This document shows positions 1 to 10,733 of a stretch of DNA of 64,000 bases, in pieces; within the stretch, counting starts at the first letter, position 1; every line of letters starts with the position of its first letter. Source of the stretch: Pragia fontium DSM 5563 = ATCC 49100 (lineage in GTDB: Bacteria > Pseudomonadota > Gammaproteobacteria > Enterobacterales > Enterobacteriaceae); assembly GCF_900112475.1 (NCBI RefSeq), contig NZ_FOLW01000006.1, positions 62,001 through 126,000 of the forward strand, in the 5' to 3' direction. The notes under the pieces were generated by a model, which worked only from the letters and a program-made list of their open reading frames with translations, was not told the DNA's origin and did not search any database. The translations under genes were made by a program, and so were the position numbers.

Positions 1-2
1 AA

Positions 3-1304
3 CGCGCGGTGATTGACGGTGAACCGCTAATTGAACGTATTGTGACATTAACTGGCGATGCTATTGCAGATAAAGGTAATGTTTGGGCTTTACTGGGCAC
101 ACCGATTTCCGAATTACTTTATCAGGCAGGTTATCAGCCCCAACCACAACCAATGGTTATTATGGGCGGCCCGTTAATGGGATTTGCCCTGCCGGACCTC
201 AATGTTCCAGTCATCAAGATGAGTAACTGCCTCATTGCGCCTTCAGAGACAGAAATTGCGCCGCCGGAACCAGAACAGTCATGTATCCGCTGTACTCAGT
301 GTGCTGATGCGTGCCCTGCCGGACTGTTACCTCAACAACTCTACTGGTTTAGCCGCGGTAAAGAACATGAAAAAGCGCGTAACTACAATCTGTTTGACTG
401 TATTGAATGCGGCGCTTGCGCTTATGTTTGCCCAAGCAATATTCCACTGGTGCAGTATTACCGTCAAGAAAAAGCCGAAATTAGGGAGCAGGACGAACAG
501 GCGGAACTGGCCCGTATCGCAAAAATACGTTTTGACGCGAAACAAGCGCGGATGGAAAGAGAAAAGCAGGCGCGCATGCAACGCCATAAGCGAGCAGAAA
601 CCAAGCTGGACGCTGACGATAACCAAATGATTCAATCGGCGCTTGAGCGCGTTAAAAGTAAAAAAGCGGCGGATAAATCCGAAGAAGCTCTACAACCAAC
701 GATTAAATCAATCAATGGGGAAGTTTTACCTGATAACCGTGCAGCAATTGCCGCCCGACAAGCCAGAAAAGCTCAGCGCCAAAATCAAGTAGAACAAAGC
801 AATCTATCGGTAACGTCTGAAACGCCATCGTCTACAGAATCCGATCCGCGCAAAGCCGCTCTGGCAGCCGCGATTGCCAGAGCCAAAGCTAAAAAAGAAC
901 AGCAAAAGCGGGAAAGTCAAAGCAACACTGATACGGCAATATCCACAGATAGTCAGGAAGCCTCAGCCGAAATCATTGACGATCGTAAGTCTGCCGTTGC
1001 CGCCGCCATTGCCCGAGCTAAAGCGCGTAAAGAGCAGCAAAAACAGGCACCGGATACAACACCGCAGTCGACTGCACCCAGCGATGATCGTCGTAAAGCC
1101 GCTGTTGCAGAGGCGATTGCTCGTGCTCAGGCACGTAAACAACAACGACAATCTCCAGAGCCACAAAAAACGGTTACCACTGTTGAAACACAAAACCAGA
1201 CGGATGATGATGAACGCAAAGCTGCCGTTGCTGAAGCTATTGCCAGAGTGAAAGCCCGTAAAGCACAGCAAAAAGCGCTGTTAACTACATCAGGTAAAGA
1301 ATAA
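3..1304 (+). CDS. rsxC: RsxC (RnfC), electron transport complex subunit C, 5'-truncated by the window edge
   Basis: Peripheral iron-sulfur subunit of the Rsx/Rnf membrane complex, which moves electrons between NADH and ferredoxin-type carriers and in E. coli keeps SoxR reduced. The gene enters from the left edge in frame 3; the GTG at 9 is internal, so no start is visible. The 433 visible residues contain the end of the NADH/FMN-binding part, then two 4Fe-4S motifs, [12 protein letters not shown] and [12 protein letters not shown] (about residues 94-145 of the visible part). A long Lys/Ala/Gln-rich tail follows, carrying four degenerate repeats of the type [16 protein letters not shown]. The tail is typical of enterobacterial RsxC and variable in length. 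The stop is immediately followed by the rsxD start, so the genes are translated as an operon. Confidence 0.95.
   Translation, partial: RAVIDGEPLIERIVTLTGDAIADKGNVWALLGTPISELLYQAGYQPQPQPMVIMGGPLMGFALPDLNVPVIKMSNCLIAPSETEIAPPEPEQSCIRCTQCADACPAGLLPQQLYWFSRGKEHEKARNYNLFDCIECGACAYVCPSNIPLVQYYRQEKAEIREQDEQAELARIAKIRFDAKQARMEREKQARMQRHKRAETKLDADDNQMIQSALERVKSKKAADKSEEALQPTIKSINGEVLPDNRAAIAARQARKAQRQNQVEQSNLSVTSETPSSTESDPRKAALAAAIARAKAKKEQQKRESQSNTDTAISTDSQEASAEIIDDRKSAVAAAIARAKARKEQQKQAPDTTPQSTAPSDDRRKAAVAEAIARAQARKQQRQSPEPQKTVTTVETQNQTDDDERKAAVAEAIARVKARKAQQKALLTTSGKE
842..1273 (+). repeat. Four degenerate ~22-residue repeats in the RsxC tail
   Basis: Four copies of an Ala/Lys-rich helical unit begin near 842, 978, 1083 and 1202, each following an acidic DD/DP cap and reading roughly D-R-K-A-A-V-A[13 protein letters not shown]. 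They are separated by Gln/Ser/Thr-rich linkers of 13-20 residues. This is a protein repeat within rsxC, not a mobile DNA repeat. Confidence 0.8.
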
Positions 1305-2354
1305 ATGTCATTTCGCATAACCAGCTCGCCCTTTTCTCATAGCCAGCAATCTACCCAAAGGCTAATGTTGCTTGTTGTTCTGGCTTGTCTGCCGGGGATC
1401 GCGGCTCAATGGTACTTTTTTGGTTATGGTAATTTGATTCAGATAGCGTTAGCGATAATTGTCGCGCTTCTGTCAGAAGGTCTGGTCCTCAAGCTACGCC
1501 ATATTCCTGTAATACCAAGACTAGCTGACAACTCAGCACTATTAACCGCCCTGCTATTAGGAATCAGTATTCCTCCTCTGGCGCCTTGGTGGATTATCGT
1601 TATTGGCACTTTCTCTGCCATTGTTATCGCTAAACAGCTCTATGGCGGTCTGGGTCAAAACCCATTTAATCCAGCCATGGTTGGTTACGTTATTCTTTTG
1701 ATCTCTTTTCCGATCCAAATGAGCAGTTGGCTACCACCGGAGCCGCTTCAGGCAACCCATATTGGTTTTATTGATACGCTGAGCATCATATTTACTGGAC
1801 ACAGCCAAAGTGGTGATGATGTCTTTAAATTGATGCTGGGTATCGACGGTGTCAGTCAGGCCACTCCACTTGATACGCTGAAAACTGGATTACGTAGCGG
1901 GCATACGATGGCGGAAATACTCAGCCAACCTATTTATGACAGCTTGGCTGGGATCGGTTGGCAATGGGTCAATGCAGGCTTTCTGCTTGGTGGGCTATAT
2001 TTGCTATGGAAAAAGGTTATCCAGTGGCACCTTTCGCTGAGCTTTTTGTTAACGCTGACCATTATCTCTACCCTCGGTTGGCTGCTGGACCCGACACATA
2101 ATACCGCCCCTTGGTTCCACCTGTTTTCTGGGGCCACCATGCTTTGTGCCTTTTTTATTATTACCGATCCGGTTACTGCTTCTACCACGGCAAAAGGACG
2201 AATTATTTTTGGCGCATTGGTCGCGGTATTAGTCTGGCTTATTCGTAGTTATGGCGGTTATCCTGACGGCGTGGCCTTTGCTATCCTGTTAGCGAATATT
2301 ACCGTACCGTTAATCGATCACTATACTCAACCTCGCGTTTACGGACATCGTTAA
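1305..2354 (+). CDS. rsxD: RsxD (RnfD), electron transport complex subunit D
   Basis: Integral membrane subunit of the Rsx/Rnf complex; 349 aa with about nine or ten hydrophobic segments. RnfD proteins carry FMN covalently linked to a Thr in an S/A-T-P-L motif. Here the sequence [12 protein letters not shown] places that Thr at residue 187, matching the family position. The ATG directly abuts the rsxC stop, which indicates translational coupling. rsxG follows after 9 bp. Length and sequence are normal. Confidence 0.95.
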   Translation: MSFRITSSPFSHSQQSTQRLMLLVVLACLPGIAAQWYFFGYGNLIQIALAIIVALLSEGLVLKLRHIPVIPRLADNSALLTALLLGISIPPLAPWWIIVIGTFSAIVIAKQLYGGLGQNPFNPAMVGYVILLISFPIQMSSWLPPEPLQATHIGFIDTLSIIFTGHSQSGDDVFKLMLGIDGVSQATPLDTLKTGLRSGHTMAEILSQPIYDSLAGIGWQWVNAGFLLGGLYLLWKKVIQWHLSLSFLLTLTIISTLGWLLDPTHNTAPWFHLFSGATMLCAFFIITDPVTASTTAKGRIIFGALVAVLVWLIRSYGGYPDGVAFAILLANITVPLIDHYTQPRVYGHR

Positions 2355-2363
2355 GGAGCCATT

Positions 2364-2990
2364 ATGCTGAATACGATGAAAAAACACGGATTAACATTAG
2401 CGTTGTATGCAGCGCTAGCGACAGGCATAACTTCTGCGGTTTATCTATTAACTCAGCCGACCATTGCGCAGCAGGCAAGCTTACAACAAAAAGCCCTGTT
2501 TGATCAGGTGCTTCCTCCATCAATGTACGATAATCAATTGCAGAATGAATGTTACGTTGTCACGGATTTGGCATTAGGATCAACTAAACCACATCGATTA
2601 TTTATCGCCCGTAAAGGTTATATGCCGGTGGCCGCCATATTGGAAACCACGGCACCTGATGGTTATTCTGGGGCAATTCAACTGATGGTAGCGGCCGATT
2701 TTAATGGTCATGTTCTTGGGGTGCGAACGCTGGAACATCATGAAACACCGGGTCTAGGTGATAAAATAGAGCTAAGGATTTCTGATTGGATGACTAAGTT
2801 CGCTAATCAAACAGTAGAGAGTGATAACGATCCTCGCTGGGCGGTACGCAAAGATGGTGGTATGTTTGATCAATTTACCGGTGCAACCATTACGCCAAGA
2901 GCCGTGGTAAAAGCGGTTAAGCAAACTACTTTGTATATTCAGCAATACCATCAACAATTTGAATCACTCCCACGCTGTGAGGCGCAGTAA
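2364..2990 (+). CDS. rsxG: RsxG (RnfG), electron transport complex subunit G
   Basis: Membrane-anchored flavoprotein subunit of the Rsx/Rnf complex; 208 aa. One N-terminal transmembrane helix (about residues 10-30) is followed by a periplasmic FMN-binding domain. The motif [12 protein letters not shown] near residue 170 contains the Thr that carries covalent FMN in this family. The ATG at 2364 follows a good Shine-Dalgarno sequence (aaggag, about 2353-2358). The stop abuts the rsxE start. Confidence 0.95.
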   Translation: MLNTMKKHGLTLALYAALATGITSAVYLLTQPTIAQQASLQQKALFDQVLPPSMYDNQLQNECYVVTDLALGSTKPHRLFIARKGYMPVAAILETTAPDGYSGAIQLMVAADFNGHVLGVRTLEHHETPGLGDKIELRISDWMTKFANQTVESDNDPRWAVRKDGGMFDQFTGATITPRAVVKAVKQTTLYIQQYHQQFESLPRCEAQ

Positions 2991-3710
2991 ATGAACGAAA
3001 TAAAGAATTTACTCAATCAAGGCCTATGGAAAAACAACTCAGCCTTGGTTCAACTTTTAGGGCTATGCCCCCTGTTGGCCGTCTCATCTACAGCAACAAA
3101 TGCTTTGGGACTTGGGCTGGCAACCACCTTAGTGTTAATTTGTACCAATATTGCCGTTTCTGCTTTACGTCGCTGGGTTCCGCAAGAAATTCGGATTCCC
3201 ATCTACGTGATGATTATTGCCTCGGTCGTTACGGTGGTTCAATTATTAATTAATGCCTACGCCTACGGTTTATATCAGTCGTTAGGGATCTTTATCCCAT
3301 TAATTACCACCAACTGCATTGTGATCGGCCGAGCTGAGGCCTATGCTTCGCAGAATCCGCTATCCCTGTCTGCAATCGACGGTTTTGCCATGGGAATGGG
3401 TGCAACCTTTGTGCTGTTTATTTTAGGGGCCATGCGTGAAATTCTGGGGAATGGGACATTATTTGATGGCGCCGATACGTTATTGGGTGAATGGGCCAAG
3501 GTATTACGTATTGAAGTCATTCATTTGGATAACGCCTTCTTACTGGCGATGCTTCCCCCTGGCGCATTTTTAGGACTCGGTTTTTTGCTGGCGTTTAAAT
3601 ATGTTATCGATGAAAAGTTAAAGGCCTATAAACGTCGTACCGCCGAACTAAAAAATGAACCGCTGAATAGCGAAAAAAAAGAAATTATGAATAGGGATAT
3701 CTCAGTTTGA
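2991..3710 (+). CDS. rsxE: RsxE (RnfE), electron transport complex subunit E
   Basis: Integral membrane subunit of the Rsx/Rnf complex, 239 aa, with about six hydrophobic helices and the conserved [12 protein letters not shown] segment seen in RnfE/NqrD proteins. It starts immediately after the rsxG stop and its TGA overlaps the TTG start of nth by 4 bp. It is the last rsx gene of the operon. The C-terminus is a charged tail ([10 protein letters not shown]). Confidence 0.95.
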   Translation: MNEIKNLLNQGLWKNNSALVQLLGLCPLLAVSSTATNALGLGLATTLVLICTNIAVSALRRWVPQEIRIPIYVMIIASVVTVVQLLINAYAYGLYQSLGIFIPLITTNCIVIGRAEAYASQNPLSLSAIDGFAMGMGATFVLFILGAMREILGNGTLFDGADTLLGEWAKVLRIEVIHLDNAFLLAMLPPGAFLGLGFLLAFKYVIDEKLKAYKRRTAELKNEPLNSEKKEIMNRDISV

Positions 3711-4342
3711 ATCAGGCAAAACGCATTGAAATTTTAACTCGATTACGTGATAACAATCCAACGCCGACTACAGAGTTAGCTTTTTCCTCACCTTTTGAAC
3801 TGCTTATTTCGGTGCTACTCTCTGCTCAGGCGACTGATGTTAGCGTGAATAAAGCCACGGCTAAACTGTATCCGGTCGCCAATACACCAGAAACCATTCT
3901 GGCATTAGGCGTTGATCGATTAAAAGATTACATTAAAACGATTGGCCTGTTTAATAGTAAAGCAGAGAATGTCATTAAGACCTGCCGAATCCTTATTGAA
4001 CAACACCATAGTCAGGTTCCGGAAGATCGCGCCGCGCTGGAAGCCTTACCTGGCGTTGGACGTAAAACGGCCAACGTGGTGCTGAATACCGCATTTGGCT
4101 GGCCAACCATTGCTGTCGACACTCATATTTTCCGCGTTTGTAATCGTACTCGATTTGCCCCAGGAAAAACCGTTGAACAGGTAGAGGAAAAGCTGATTAA
4201 AGTCGTTCCGGCAGAATTTAAAGTGGATTGCCACCATTGGCTGATTTTACATGGTCGCTATACCTGTATTGCCCGTAAACCCCGCTGTGGCTCTTGCCTG
4301 ATCGAAGATTTATGTGAGTTCAAGGAAAAAACCGAAGAATAG
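3707..4342 (+). CDS. nth: Endonuclease III (DNA glycosylase/AP lyase)
   Basis: Base-excision repair enzyme that removes oxidised pyrimidines and cuts at the abasic site. The 211 residues align along their whole length with E. coli Nth. The helix-hairpin-helix [12 protein letters not shown] contains the catalytic Lys, and AVDTHIFRV contains the catalytic Asp. The C-terminal 4Fe-4S cluster ligands are present in [17 protein letters not shown]. The start is a TTG that overlaps the rsxE stop (TTGA); no ATG upstream or nearby matches the family N-terminus MNQAKR. Coupling with the rsx operon is conserved in enterics. Confidence 0.96.
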   Translation: MNQAKRIEILTRLRDNNPTPTTELAFSSPFELLISVLLSAQATDVSVNKATAKLYPVANTPETILALGVDRLKDYIKTIGLFNSKAENVIKTCRILIEQHHSQVPEDRAALEALPGVGRKTANVVLNTAFGWPTIAVDTHIFRVCNRTRFAPGKTVEQVEEKLIKVVPAEFKVDCHHWLILHGRYTCIARKPRCGSCLIEDLCEFKEKTEE

Positions 4343-4447
4343 TGCATTTAGTTTTCAGTTTCATAACATATATCAAACATACTATAGACGCGCTAGAATG
4401 CTCAGGTTCGTTCATTAACTTGTTTAATCAACAGCGGAGAAGTCTTG

Positions 4448-5053
4448 ATGAAATTATTTTATAAGCCTGGAGCTTGCTCGTTATCTCCACATATCATTCT
4501 CAACGAAGCCGGACTGAACTATTCAGTAGAAAAAGTCGATTTGGCGACCAAAAAGACCGAACACGGTGACGACTTTCTGCAAATTAACCCTAAAGGTCAA
4601 GTGCCAACGCTACAATTAGATGATGGCAGCATTCTGACCGAAGGTGTGGCTATTGTTCAGTATCTTGCCCATAAAGTACCGGCTAAGCACTTAATCCCTG
4701 CGGTAGGTACACCTGAGTATTATCACGCCATTGAGTGGTTAAACTATATCTCAACTGAGCTACACAAAGGTTTTAGTCCGCTGTTTACTCCTCAAACGCC
4801 AGAAGAGTATAAAAAAATAGCGAAAGAGAGATTGTTAAAACAGTTTACCTATGTCGACAGCGTACTACAGAAGCACCAATTTATTTTGGGCTCTACCTTC
4901 AGCGTAGCAGATGCGTACCTGTTTACCGTCACTAACTGGGCCGCCGTGGTTAAACTTGATTTAAGCCATCTGAGTGCGTTAGCTGCTTATATGAAGCGCA
5001 TTGCGGATAGACCTGCCGTCAACGCCACCTTAAAAGCGGAAGGTTTGAAATAA
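4448..5053 (+). CDS. gstA: Glutathione S-transferase GstA
   Basis: Cytosolic glutathione transferase of the bacterial beta class, which conjugates glutathione to electrophiles and oxidised compounds. The 201 aa begin MKLFYKPGACSLSPH, the family start with the catalytic Cys at position 10. The thioredoxin-like N-terminal domain includes the glutathione-binding NPKGQVPTL and the helical C-terminal domain contains VADAYLFTV. The ATG at 4448 is preferred over the TTG at 4445 because it matches homologues and sits 9 bp after GGAG at 4436-4439. In E. coli dtpA lies between nth and gstA; it is absent here. Confidence 0.93.
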   Translation: MKLFYKPGACSLSPHIILNEAGLNYSVEKVDLATKKTEHGDDFLQINPKGQVPTLQLDDGSILTEGVAIVQYLAHKVPAKHLIPAVGTPEYYHAIEWLNYISTELHKGFSPLFTPQTPEEYKKIAKERLLKQFTYVDSVLQKHQFILGSTFSVADAYLFTVTNWAAVVKLDLSHLSALAAYMKRIADRPAVNATLKAEGLK

Positions 5054-5080
5054 TATTTAGTCTGATTAAGACTAAAGTAA

Positions 5081-5104
5081 AAAACGGGCCTTATGGCCCG
5101 TTTT
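5081..5104. terminator. Bidirectional terminator between gstA and pdxY
   Basis: Perfect 10-bp stem (aaaacgggcc / ggcccgtttt) with a TTAT loop, with A and T runs on either side. It lies between convergent gstA and pdxY and can end transcription from both directions. Confidence 0.85.
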
Positions 5105-5127
5105 ACATGGAAAAGCTGTTAACTAAC

Positions 5128-5988
5128 TTAAAGTTTAATCGCCGGGAAATGATGTTCTGGGTTAACCATTTTTTCCTGAGCAGCCACCAATTGCAGTTCA
5201 TACTCACCTCTTCTCTGGGTTTCCAGCATCACTTCGTAAACCGCAGCCGTCACGTGTTCCAGTGCTTCAGGTAAAGACTTTTCCAACAGGAGATTAACTA
5301 GTAAAAGTCCACTGGTGATATCCCCGACACCAACCGGTTGGCGTGGGCCAAAATCGACCAATGGACGATTAATATGCCAAGCCTCATCAGGAGTGACTAA
5401 AGCCATCTCAAAGCAATCCGCCCGGTAACCAGCTCGACTCAGATGCTTAACCAAAATCACCTTCGGCCCTTTTTTGCATAGTTCACGTGCGGCACTGACA
5501 ACTTCATCTACCGTGGTAATTGTTTTTCCACTCAGAATCTCCAATTCCAGCAAATTAGGTGCCATCATATCGCTAACCGGCAACGCTTCATTACAGAAGA
5601 ACTCCGAAACACCTGGCGCAACAATACATCCCTTTTCCGGATGCCCCATCACAGGATCGCAGAAATACAAGGCTTTCGGATTAGCCGCCTTCACTTCAGC
5701 CACAACCTCAAGAATGCTTTTACCTTGCTCTGGAGAGCCAATATATCCACTCAGAACAACATCACAGCGAGATAATTGATTAATCTCGCTAATTCCCCGC
5801 ACGATATCTGTTAAATGGCTCGCTGGCATCACACAGCCTTCCCATTGCCGATATTGCGTATGGTTAGAAAACTGTACCGTATTGAGCGGCCATACATTCA
5901 CACCCATTCTACGCATTGGAAACTCTGCCGCACTGTTCCCGGCATGCCCATAAACCACATGGGATTGAATGGATAAGATATTTTTCAT
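5128..5988 (-). CDS. pdxY: Pyridoxal kinase PdxY
   Basis: Phosphorylates pyridoxal to pyridoxal 5'-phosphate in the vitamin B6 salvage pathway; ribokinase-like fold. The 286 aa begin [21 protein letters not shown] and contain the ATP/phosphate-binding region [20 protein letters not shown] with the catalytic Asp. The ATG at 5988 matches homologues; an in-frame TTG at 6009 would add seven unsupported residues. It lies downstream of tyrS and pdxH on the same strand, so two B6 enzymes flank tyrS as in E. coli. A terminator separates it from tyrS. Confidence 0.94.
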   Translation of the reverse strand: MKNILSIQSHVVYGHAGNSAAEFPMRRMGVNVWPLNTVQFSNHTQYRQWEGCVMPASHLTDIVRGISEINQLSRCDVVLSGYIGSPEQGKSILEVVAEVKAANPKALYFCDPVMGHPEKGCIVAPGVSEFFCNEALPVSDMMAPNLLELEILSGKTITTVDEVVSAARELCKKGPKVILVKHLSRAGYRADCFEMALVTPDEAWHINRPLVDFGPRQPVGVGDITSGLLLVNLLLEKSLPEALEHVTAAVYEVMLETQRRGEYELQLVAAQEKMVNPEHHFPAIKL

Positions 5989-6067
5989 TTTGGAAATGTC
6001 CCTAAACAAGAAAGGTATATTATGGTTATTGTGTCAGATATCAGGCGGTTTACACTATGTATAATCC

Positions 6068-6093
6068 AAAAAATTCGGCCGCTTAGCGGCCGA
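6068..6093 (-). terminator. tyrS terminator
   Basis: 8-bp GC-rich stem (tcggccgc / gcggccga) with a 3-nt loop, followed on the minus strand by a run of six T (6068-6073). It lies just after the tyrS stop and before pdxY. Confidence 0.8.
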
Positions 6094-6119
6094 TATTATG
6101 AAATAAAATTATTTCCTGA

Positions 6120-7391
6120 CTATTTCCACAGAATCAAACAATAATGTTTTTTACCACGACGTAATAAAGTATAACGATTAAACAAGCGATCGCCGTCGGT
6201 AAAGGTATACTCTGGGCTCGACTGTTTTTCACCATTAATCGTTACCGCATTTGAGCTAATCATGGTTCTTGCCTGACCACGTGAAGGGACTAATTCAGCC
6301 GTTACCAACGCCTGTTGTAAATCAGCATCATTCTCCAGTTCAATCGCTGGCATACCATCCTGCGCCAATTGCGCGAAGTCATCCTCAGTAATATCAGACA
6401 AATTACCTGAGAATAAGCTCTGAGTAATACGCTGGGCCGCTTCCAGTCCTTGTTCGCCATGAACTAAACGCGTCACTTGTTCAGCTAAAACATACTGTGC
6501 ACGAGGAGCTTTACCGCTGTTTTTATCCTCTTCTTCCAGTGCATTGATCTCTTCAATGCTCATAAAAGTGAAGAACTTCAAGAAACGATAAACGTCAGCA
6601 TCCGCAGTATTGATCCAGAATTGATAGAATTTATATGGACTGGTTTTCTTCGGGTCGAGCCAAATTGCGCCCCCTTCAGTTTTACCAAATTTAGTGCCGT
6701 CAGACTTAGTGATTAAAGGAACGGTAAAACCATACACCTGTTGCTGATTCATGCGACGTGTCAGATCAATCCCTGAGGTGATGTTACCCCACTGGTCTGA
6801 ACCACCAATTTGCAGTTCAACGCCATGTTCTTTATTCAGACTGGCAAAGTCATAAGCTTGTAACAGGTTATAAGAAAACTCGGTAAAAGAAATACCGCTG
6901 TCATCGCGATTCAGACGCTGCTTAACCGCTTCTTTATTAATCATGGCATTGACAGAGAAATGTTTACCAATATCCCGTAGAAAGGTCAGTACTTTCATGC
7001 CACCAAACCAATCGTAGTTATTGGCCATTTTGGCGCTGTTAGTACCGCAGTCAAAATCCAGGAATGGAGAAACTTGCTGACGGATCTTGTTCACCCAATC
7101 CCCAACGGTATCTTCAGTATTCAGTTTACGCTCTGCCGCTTTAAAGCTAGGGTCGCCGATCAGCCCGGTGGCGCCACCTACTAATGCTACGGGTTGATGG
7201 CCCGCTAATTGAAAACGTTTTAAACACAACAACGGAACCAAATGACCCAAATGCAAGCTATCAGCGGTAGGATCGAAGCCACAATACAGAGCGATAGGCC
7301 CCTGTGCCAATCGTTCTGATAACGCCTCTTCATCCGTGACCTGGGCTACCAGCCCACGCTCTTGCAATTGTTTAATCAAATTGTTCGCCAT
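6120..7391 (-). CDS. tyrS: Tyrosyl-tRNA synthetase
   Basis: Charges tRNA-Tyr with tyrosine. Class I synthetase of 423 aa, the usual length. The HIGH-type motif HLGHLVP (about residue 47), the tyrosine-binding [12 protein letters not shown], and the KMSKS-type loop KFGKTEGG are visible. The C-terminal S4-like RNA-binding domain includes [19 protein letters not shown]. The ATG at 7391 matches homologues. It is transcribed toward pdxY and ends at its own hairpin terminator. Confidence 0.97.
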   Translation of the reverse strand: MANNLIKQLQERGLVAQVTDEEALSERLAQGPIALYCGFDPTADSLHLGHLVPLLCLKRFQLAGHQPVALVGGATGLIGDPSFKAAERKLNTEDTVGDWVNKIRQQVSPFLDFDCGTNSAKMANNYDWFGGMKVLTFLRDIGKHFSVNAMINKEAVKQRLNRDDSGISFTEFSYNLLQAYDFASLNKEHGVELQIGGSDQWGNITSGIDLTRRMNQQQVYGFTVPLITKSDGTKFGKTEGGAIWLDPKKTSPYKFYQFWINTADADVYRFLKFFTFMSIEEINALEEEDKNSGKAPRAQYVLAEQVTRLVHGEQGLEAAQRITQSLFSGNLSDITEDDFAQLAQDGMPAIELENDADLQQALVTAELVPSRGQARTMISSNAVTINGEKQSSPEYTFTDGDRLFNRYTLLRRGKKHYCLILWK

Positions 7392-7506
7392 TGGTACATA
7401 ACTCCGTTGTTATAGATTGCGATAATTTATCTGTTTACTTATCGCTGAATAAAATAGTTTAAAGGAACTGGATAGCATAAACCTCACTTAACATATTGAC
7501 CAGTGC

Positions 7507-8157
7507 TTAAGGCGCTAAACGGTCAATATTCCAGTGATTTTCTGTTCGTTGATAAACGAAACGATCGTGCAGACGGTTAACGCCACCTTGCCAAAACTCA
7601 ATTTCATCAATACTGATACGAAATCCCCCCCAAAAGCTGGGCAGTGGCACTTCTCCCTGAAGAAATTTTTGTTTCAGTTCAATAAATTTACTTTCCAGTA
7701 CGCCCCGGGCCGAGATACGAGAAGACTGCTGGGAGACCCAAGCTGCAATTTGGCTATCTTTTGGACGGGAATGAAAATATTTTAATACTTCCAGAGATGA
7801 CAGGCGCTCCGCCTGACCAGAAACGATGACCTGTCGATCAAACGCATGCCATGGAAATAAGAGGCTAACCTGATTATTTTGTGCAATTTGCTGCGCTTTA
7901 CGACTTCCCAAATTGGTATAAAAGACAAATCCTTGATCATCGTAATGTTTAAGTAAAACTATCCGCTGAGAGGGGCGCCCGTGTTCATCAACAGTTGCAA
8001 CACACATTGCCGTGGGATCGGGCAGCTTCGCCTCACAGGCTTGTTTTAACCAGAGCTCAAAAAGCGTGAGCGGATTTTCAGGCAAATCTTTACGGCGTAA
8101 ACCACCCTGAATGTATTCCCGCCGCAAATCTGCAATATTATTGGATTGATTAGGCAT
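7507..8157 (-). CDS. pdxH: Pyridoxine/pyridoxamine 5'-phosphate oxidase
   Basis: FMN-dependent oxidase making pyridoxal 5'-phosphate from pyridoxine or pyridoxamine 5'-phosphate; last step of B6 synthesis and salvage. The 216 aa align end to end with E. coli Pdx[15 protein letters not shown], the FMN/PLP-binding [18 protein letters not shown], and the C-terminal [16 protein letters not shown] and WNIDRLAP. It lies upstream of tyrS with about 115 bp between them. Confidence 0.96.
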   Translation of the reverse strand: MPNQSNNIADLRREYIQGGLRRKDLPENPLTLFELWLKQACEAKLPDPTAMCVATVDEHGRPSQRIVLLKHYDDQGFVFYTNLGSRKAQQIAQNNQVSLLFPWHAFDRQVIVSGQAERLSSLEVLKYFHSRPKDSQIAAWVSQQSSRISARGVLESKFIELKQKFLQGEVPLPSFWGGFRISIDEIEFWQGGVNRLHDRFVYQRTENHWNIDRLAP

Positions 8158-8254
8158 ACCAGAAAACCTGTTGGACTCTACGTTGCTTTATCTTGCACTT
8201 ACAACCACAGGATTTCAAACATTCAAAAAAAGAAAACAATAAAAAACCAATCAA

Positions 8255-8569
8255 TTAAGGGAGCAGATTACAGTCATTAATGATGATGTCATCATTATGC
8301 ATCACCATCGCACTATTCCCTTTCGACCAGAATGTATACTCACTATCACTGTATTTGGCTCCGGAAGCGGAGATAACCTGATTCAATAAGCGTAACTTAC
8401 CATCAATAGTTAGTTGAAGATGTTGCTTTTCATTATCCAGGATAACAGTTAACAAGTGTTGTTTTTCACATTGATAGGTCAAGGTTGTTTCTACTGCCTG
8501 TGACTCAGTTGTCGAACTATGACAACCCATTAATACCACTGCCGCTAATCCAAGCATTAACTTTTTCAT
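8255..8569 (-). CDS. mliC: MliC-type lysozyme inhibitor lipoprotein
   Basis: Small lipoprotein (104 aa) of the MliC/PliC family, which inhibits C-type lysozyme at the cell envelope. The N-terminus is a lipoprotein signal with lipobox LMGC (Cys16). The mature domain has Cys residues at both ends (YQCEK and INDCN) and the family core SGAKYSDSEYTFWSKGNSAMV, in which the SGxxY and FWSKG segments contact lysozyme. It lies between anmK and pdxH as in E. coli. Sequence identity is moderate but family and position agree. Confidence 0.88.
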   Translation of the reverse strand: MKKLMLGLAAVVLMGCHSSTTESQAVETTLTYQCEKQHLLTVILDNEKQHLQLTIDGKLRLLNQVISASGAKYSDSEYTFWSKGNSAMVMHNDDIIINDCNLLP

Positions 8570-8637
8570 CCAACTCCCTCAATATTAAATATCGATAATC
8601 AACGTAACCTTTATATTTTATAACATAAAAATGCAGG

Positions 8638-9744
8638 TTATGGTGTATAAATTGCACCCAGCACTGTTGGTTTACTGGCTCCGGTTACCGCAGGTAAATT
8701 ACCCGGTAAACCAGATACGGTACGAGCAGCTAACCAAGCGAAAGCAATAGCCTCCATATCATCACCACTAATACCATAATTATCGGTTATATCGACTCTT
8801 GTATTCGGTAACTCTTCCGCCATTCGTGCTATTAATAGAGGATTTCGAGCGCCACCACCACAAACTAATAACCTATCACATCCCCCCACCGCTTTAACGT
8901 GACGAATAATGGTCTGTACCGTTAATTCAGCTAATGTTGCCTGTATATCCTGTGGTGATACGTCCGAAAATGTTGTCAATAGCTGATGCAACCACTGCAG
9001 ATTAAAATGTTCTCTACCGGTACTTTTCGGCGCGGGTAAATTAAAGTAAGGGTCAGACAACATTAAAGATAATAAGCCATTGTGAATATGGCCCTGACGA
9101 GCCCATTGGGCATCTTTATCGTATGGCTTGCCTTTCTGTTGTTGGATCCATGCATCCATCAACATATTTCCCGGGCCAGAATCAAAACCGGTCACTGCTG
9201 CATCTGGTGCCAATACGGATAAATTAGCAATACCACCGATATTCAATACAATTCTACGCTCATAAGGAACGGCCAATAATGCCTGATGAAAAGCAGGGAC
9301 TAATGGCGCCCCCTGCCCACCAAATGCCATATCTTTACGGCGAAAGTCGCCTACCGTAACAATACCAGTCATTGCGGCAATGCGATTATTGTCACCCAGT
9401 TGCATAGTAAATGGATAAGGACTTTTCGGCTGATGCCAAACAGTTTGACCATGGCAGCCAATGGCAATAACCTCTGATGCGGCAATGTGATTATTGCTTA
9501 ATAAACCGAGTACGGCTTCAGCAAACAGGAGCCCTAAACGAAGATCTAACTGACCGACTTCAGACAGCGTTGTTGTCTGCCCCTGACAAACAGATAAAAC
9601 ATCTGCTTTGATATCATCAGGCATGGGATGAAAATAACTGACTCTTTGCGTAACGCTACTCTCACTAATATTGACCAGAGCAACATCAACACCATCCAGA
9701 CTAGTTCCTGACATTACCCCAATATAGTTACCTGTTTTTATCAT
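8638..9744 (-). CDS. anmK: Anhydro-N-acetylmuramic acid kinase
   Basis: Converts 1,6-anhydro-MurNAc to MurNAc-6-phosphate in peptidoglycan recycling. The 368 aa begin with the sugar-kinase motif [17 protein letters not shown] and include CHGQTVWH, the active-site region [31 protein letters not shown], and the C-terminal nucleotide-binding [11 protein letters not shown] and [13 protein letters not shown]. Full family length. It is followed 69 bp later by mliC on the same strand. Confidence 0.96.
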   Translation of the reverse strand: MIKTGNYIGVMSGTSLDGVDVALVNISESSVTQRVSYFHPMPDDIKADVLSVCQGQTTTLSEVGQLDLRLGLLFAEAVLGLLSNNHIAASEVIAIGCHGQTVWHQPKSPYPFTMQLGDNNRIAAMTGIVTVGDFRRKDMAFGGQGAPLVPAFHQALLAVPYERRIVLNIGGIANLSVLAPDAAVTGFDSGPGNMLMDAWIQQQKGKPYDKDAQWARQGHIHNGLLSLMLSDPYFNLPAPKSTGREHFNLQWLHQLLTTFSDVSPQDIQATLAELTVQTIIRHVKAVGGCDRLLVCGGGARNPLLIARMAEELPNTRVDITDNYGISGDDMEAIAFAWLAARTVSGLPGNLPAVTGASKPTVLGAIYTP

Positions 9745-9938
9745 TAATACGTTTCCGTTATTTCTGAAATAACCTAAATAATCAGACTAGCATTAGAACA
9801 AAAACATTGACGATTGCCATCTAAAAAGAAGAAGAATATTGAAAAGAGTTTCAGGGGATCTGATGCACACCTCCGCAAAGAGGTGCTTTACCGTTAAATA
9901 TCATATTGATATTTTAATTGAATATGCCGTTAACTAAA

Positions 9939-10382
9939 CTACTTACCTGATAGATCAGCAATATTCTTCTCAAATTTATTGATCAGATTAACAAATATAG
10001 CTAACTCTTCGTCTTTCACATCGCGCAAGATGCCACTGCGAACCCCGTCAACTACACCATTTACCTGATTTATGATTGGCTTAGCTTCTTCTGTTAAATT
10101 AATTTGTTTTGCACGACGATCGCATGGACATGGGTCTCTTCTTACATATCCCATACTTTCTAATTGGTCTAGTGTACGCACTAAAGAAGGTTGTTCAATC
10201 CCTATGGCTTTAGCTAATTGTATTTGTGACTGATTCAATGGTAAGCAATTTAAATAGTAAAGCGTAATCCAATGAGTTTGAGTTAAACCTATTGGCTTGA
10301 GTTGCAAATCAATAATACTACGCCAACTACGTACTAATCGTGCAATATCTGCACCCAACGTATATTCAATCTTAGAATTCAT
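9939..10382 (-). CDS. slyA: SlyA/RovA-family MarR transcriptional regulator
   Basis: Dimeric winged-helix regulator of 147 aa. The core [20 protein letters not shown] and [23 protein letters not shown] (recognition helix) is nearly identical to E. coli SlyA and Yersinia RovA, which counter H-NS silencing and activate envelope and virulence genes. The wing contains [13 protein letters not shown]. Two Cys in DPCPCDRR are not usual for SlyA. The E. coli neighbour slyB, which would lie between anmK and slyA, is missing here. Identity as the SlyA/RovA orthologue is well supported; the target genes are not visible. Confidence 0.9.
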   Translation of the reverse strand: MNSKIEYTLGADIARLVRSWRSIIDLQLKPIGLTQTHWITLYYLNCLPLNQSQIQLAKAIGIEQPSLVRTLDQLESMGYVRRDPCPCDRRAKQINLTEEAKPIINQVNGVVDGVRSGILRDVKDEELAIFVNLINKFEKNIADLSGK

Positions 10383-10650
10383 AATGTAGTCCGTTAATCA
10401 GTAAAAGTGAATGATATTGTATGATTGCTAATTATGACTTTTTTCAATGCAAAATGCCTAACAAATAAAGCATTAAATGAGAATTAATTTTCACAAATAT
10501 GATTTCGTCGACAATTAATGCGTTTCAAATCGACAGCAATATTTTGAATATATAAAAAAATCATTTAATTTCAAAATGATAAATAGAAATAAAAAATCAT
10601 CGATTTAAATAAGGCTCATTATTATATTAATGTTAAATAATAACGCATGA
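10383..10650. other. AT-rich intergenic region upstream of slyA
   Basis: A very AT-rich stretch with no credible gene on either strand. It contains the slyA promoter. A-tract and T-tract runs and sequences such as aaaaaatcatttaatttc suggest intrinsically curved DNA of the kind bound by H-NS or by SlyA itself (SlyA is often autoregulated); this is inference. The sodC terminator hairpin follows at 10651-10680. Confidence 0.5.
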
Positions 10651-10680
10651 AAATAAACGCCAACTGAAAATGTTGGCGTT
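10651..10680 (-). terminator. sodC terminator
   Basis: Perfect 9-bp stem (aacgccaac / gttggcgtt) with a 7-nt loop. On the minus strand it is followed by a T-rich tail and lies 54 bp after the sodC stop. Confidence 0.75.
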
Positions 10681-10733
10681 ATATAGTAACGAATGTTATT
10701 AATGTTAATGCATTTTAAAATATATATGACAAG

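Noticed and set aside
9866-9886. Hairpin cacctc / gaggtg between slyA and anmK as a terminator
   Set aside because: The stem is only six base pairs and no T-run follows on either strand, so termination is not supported.
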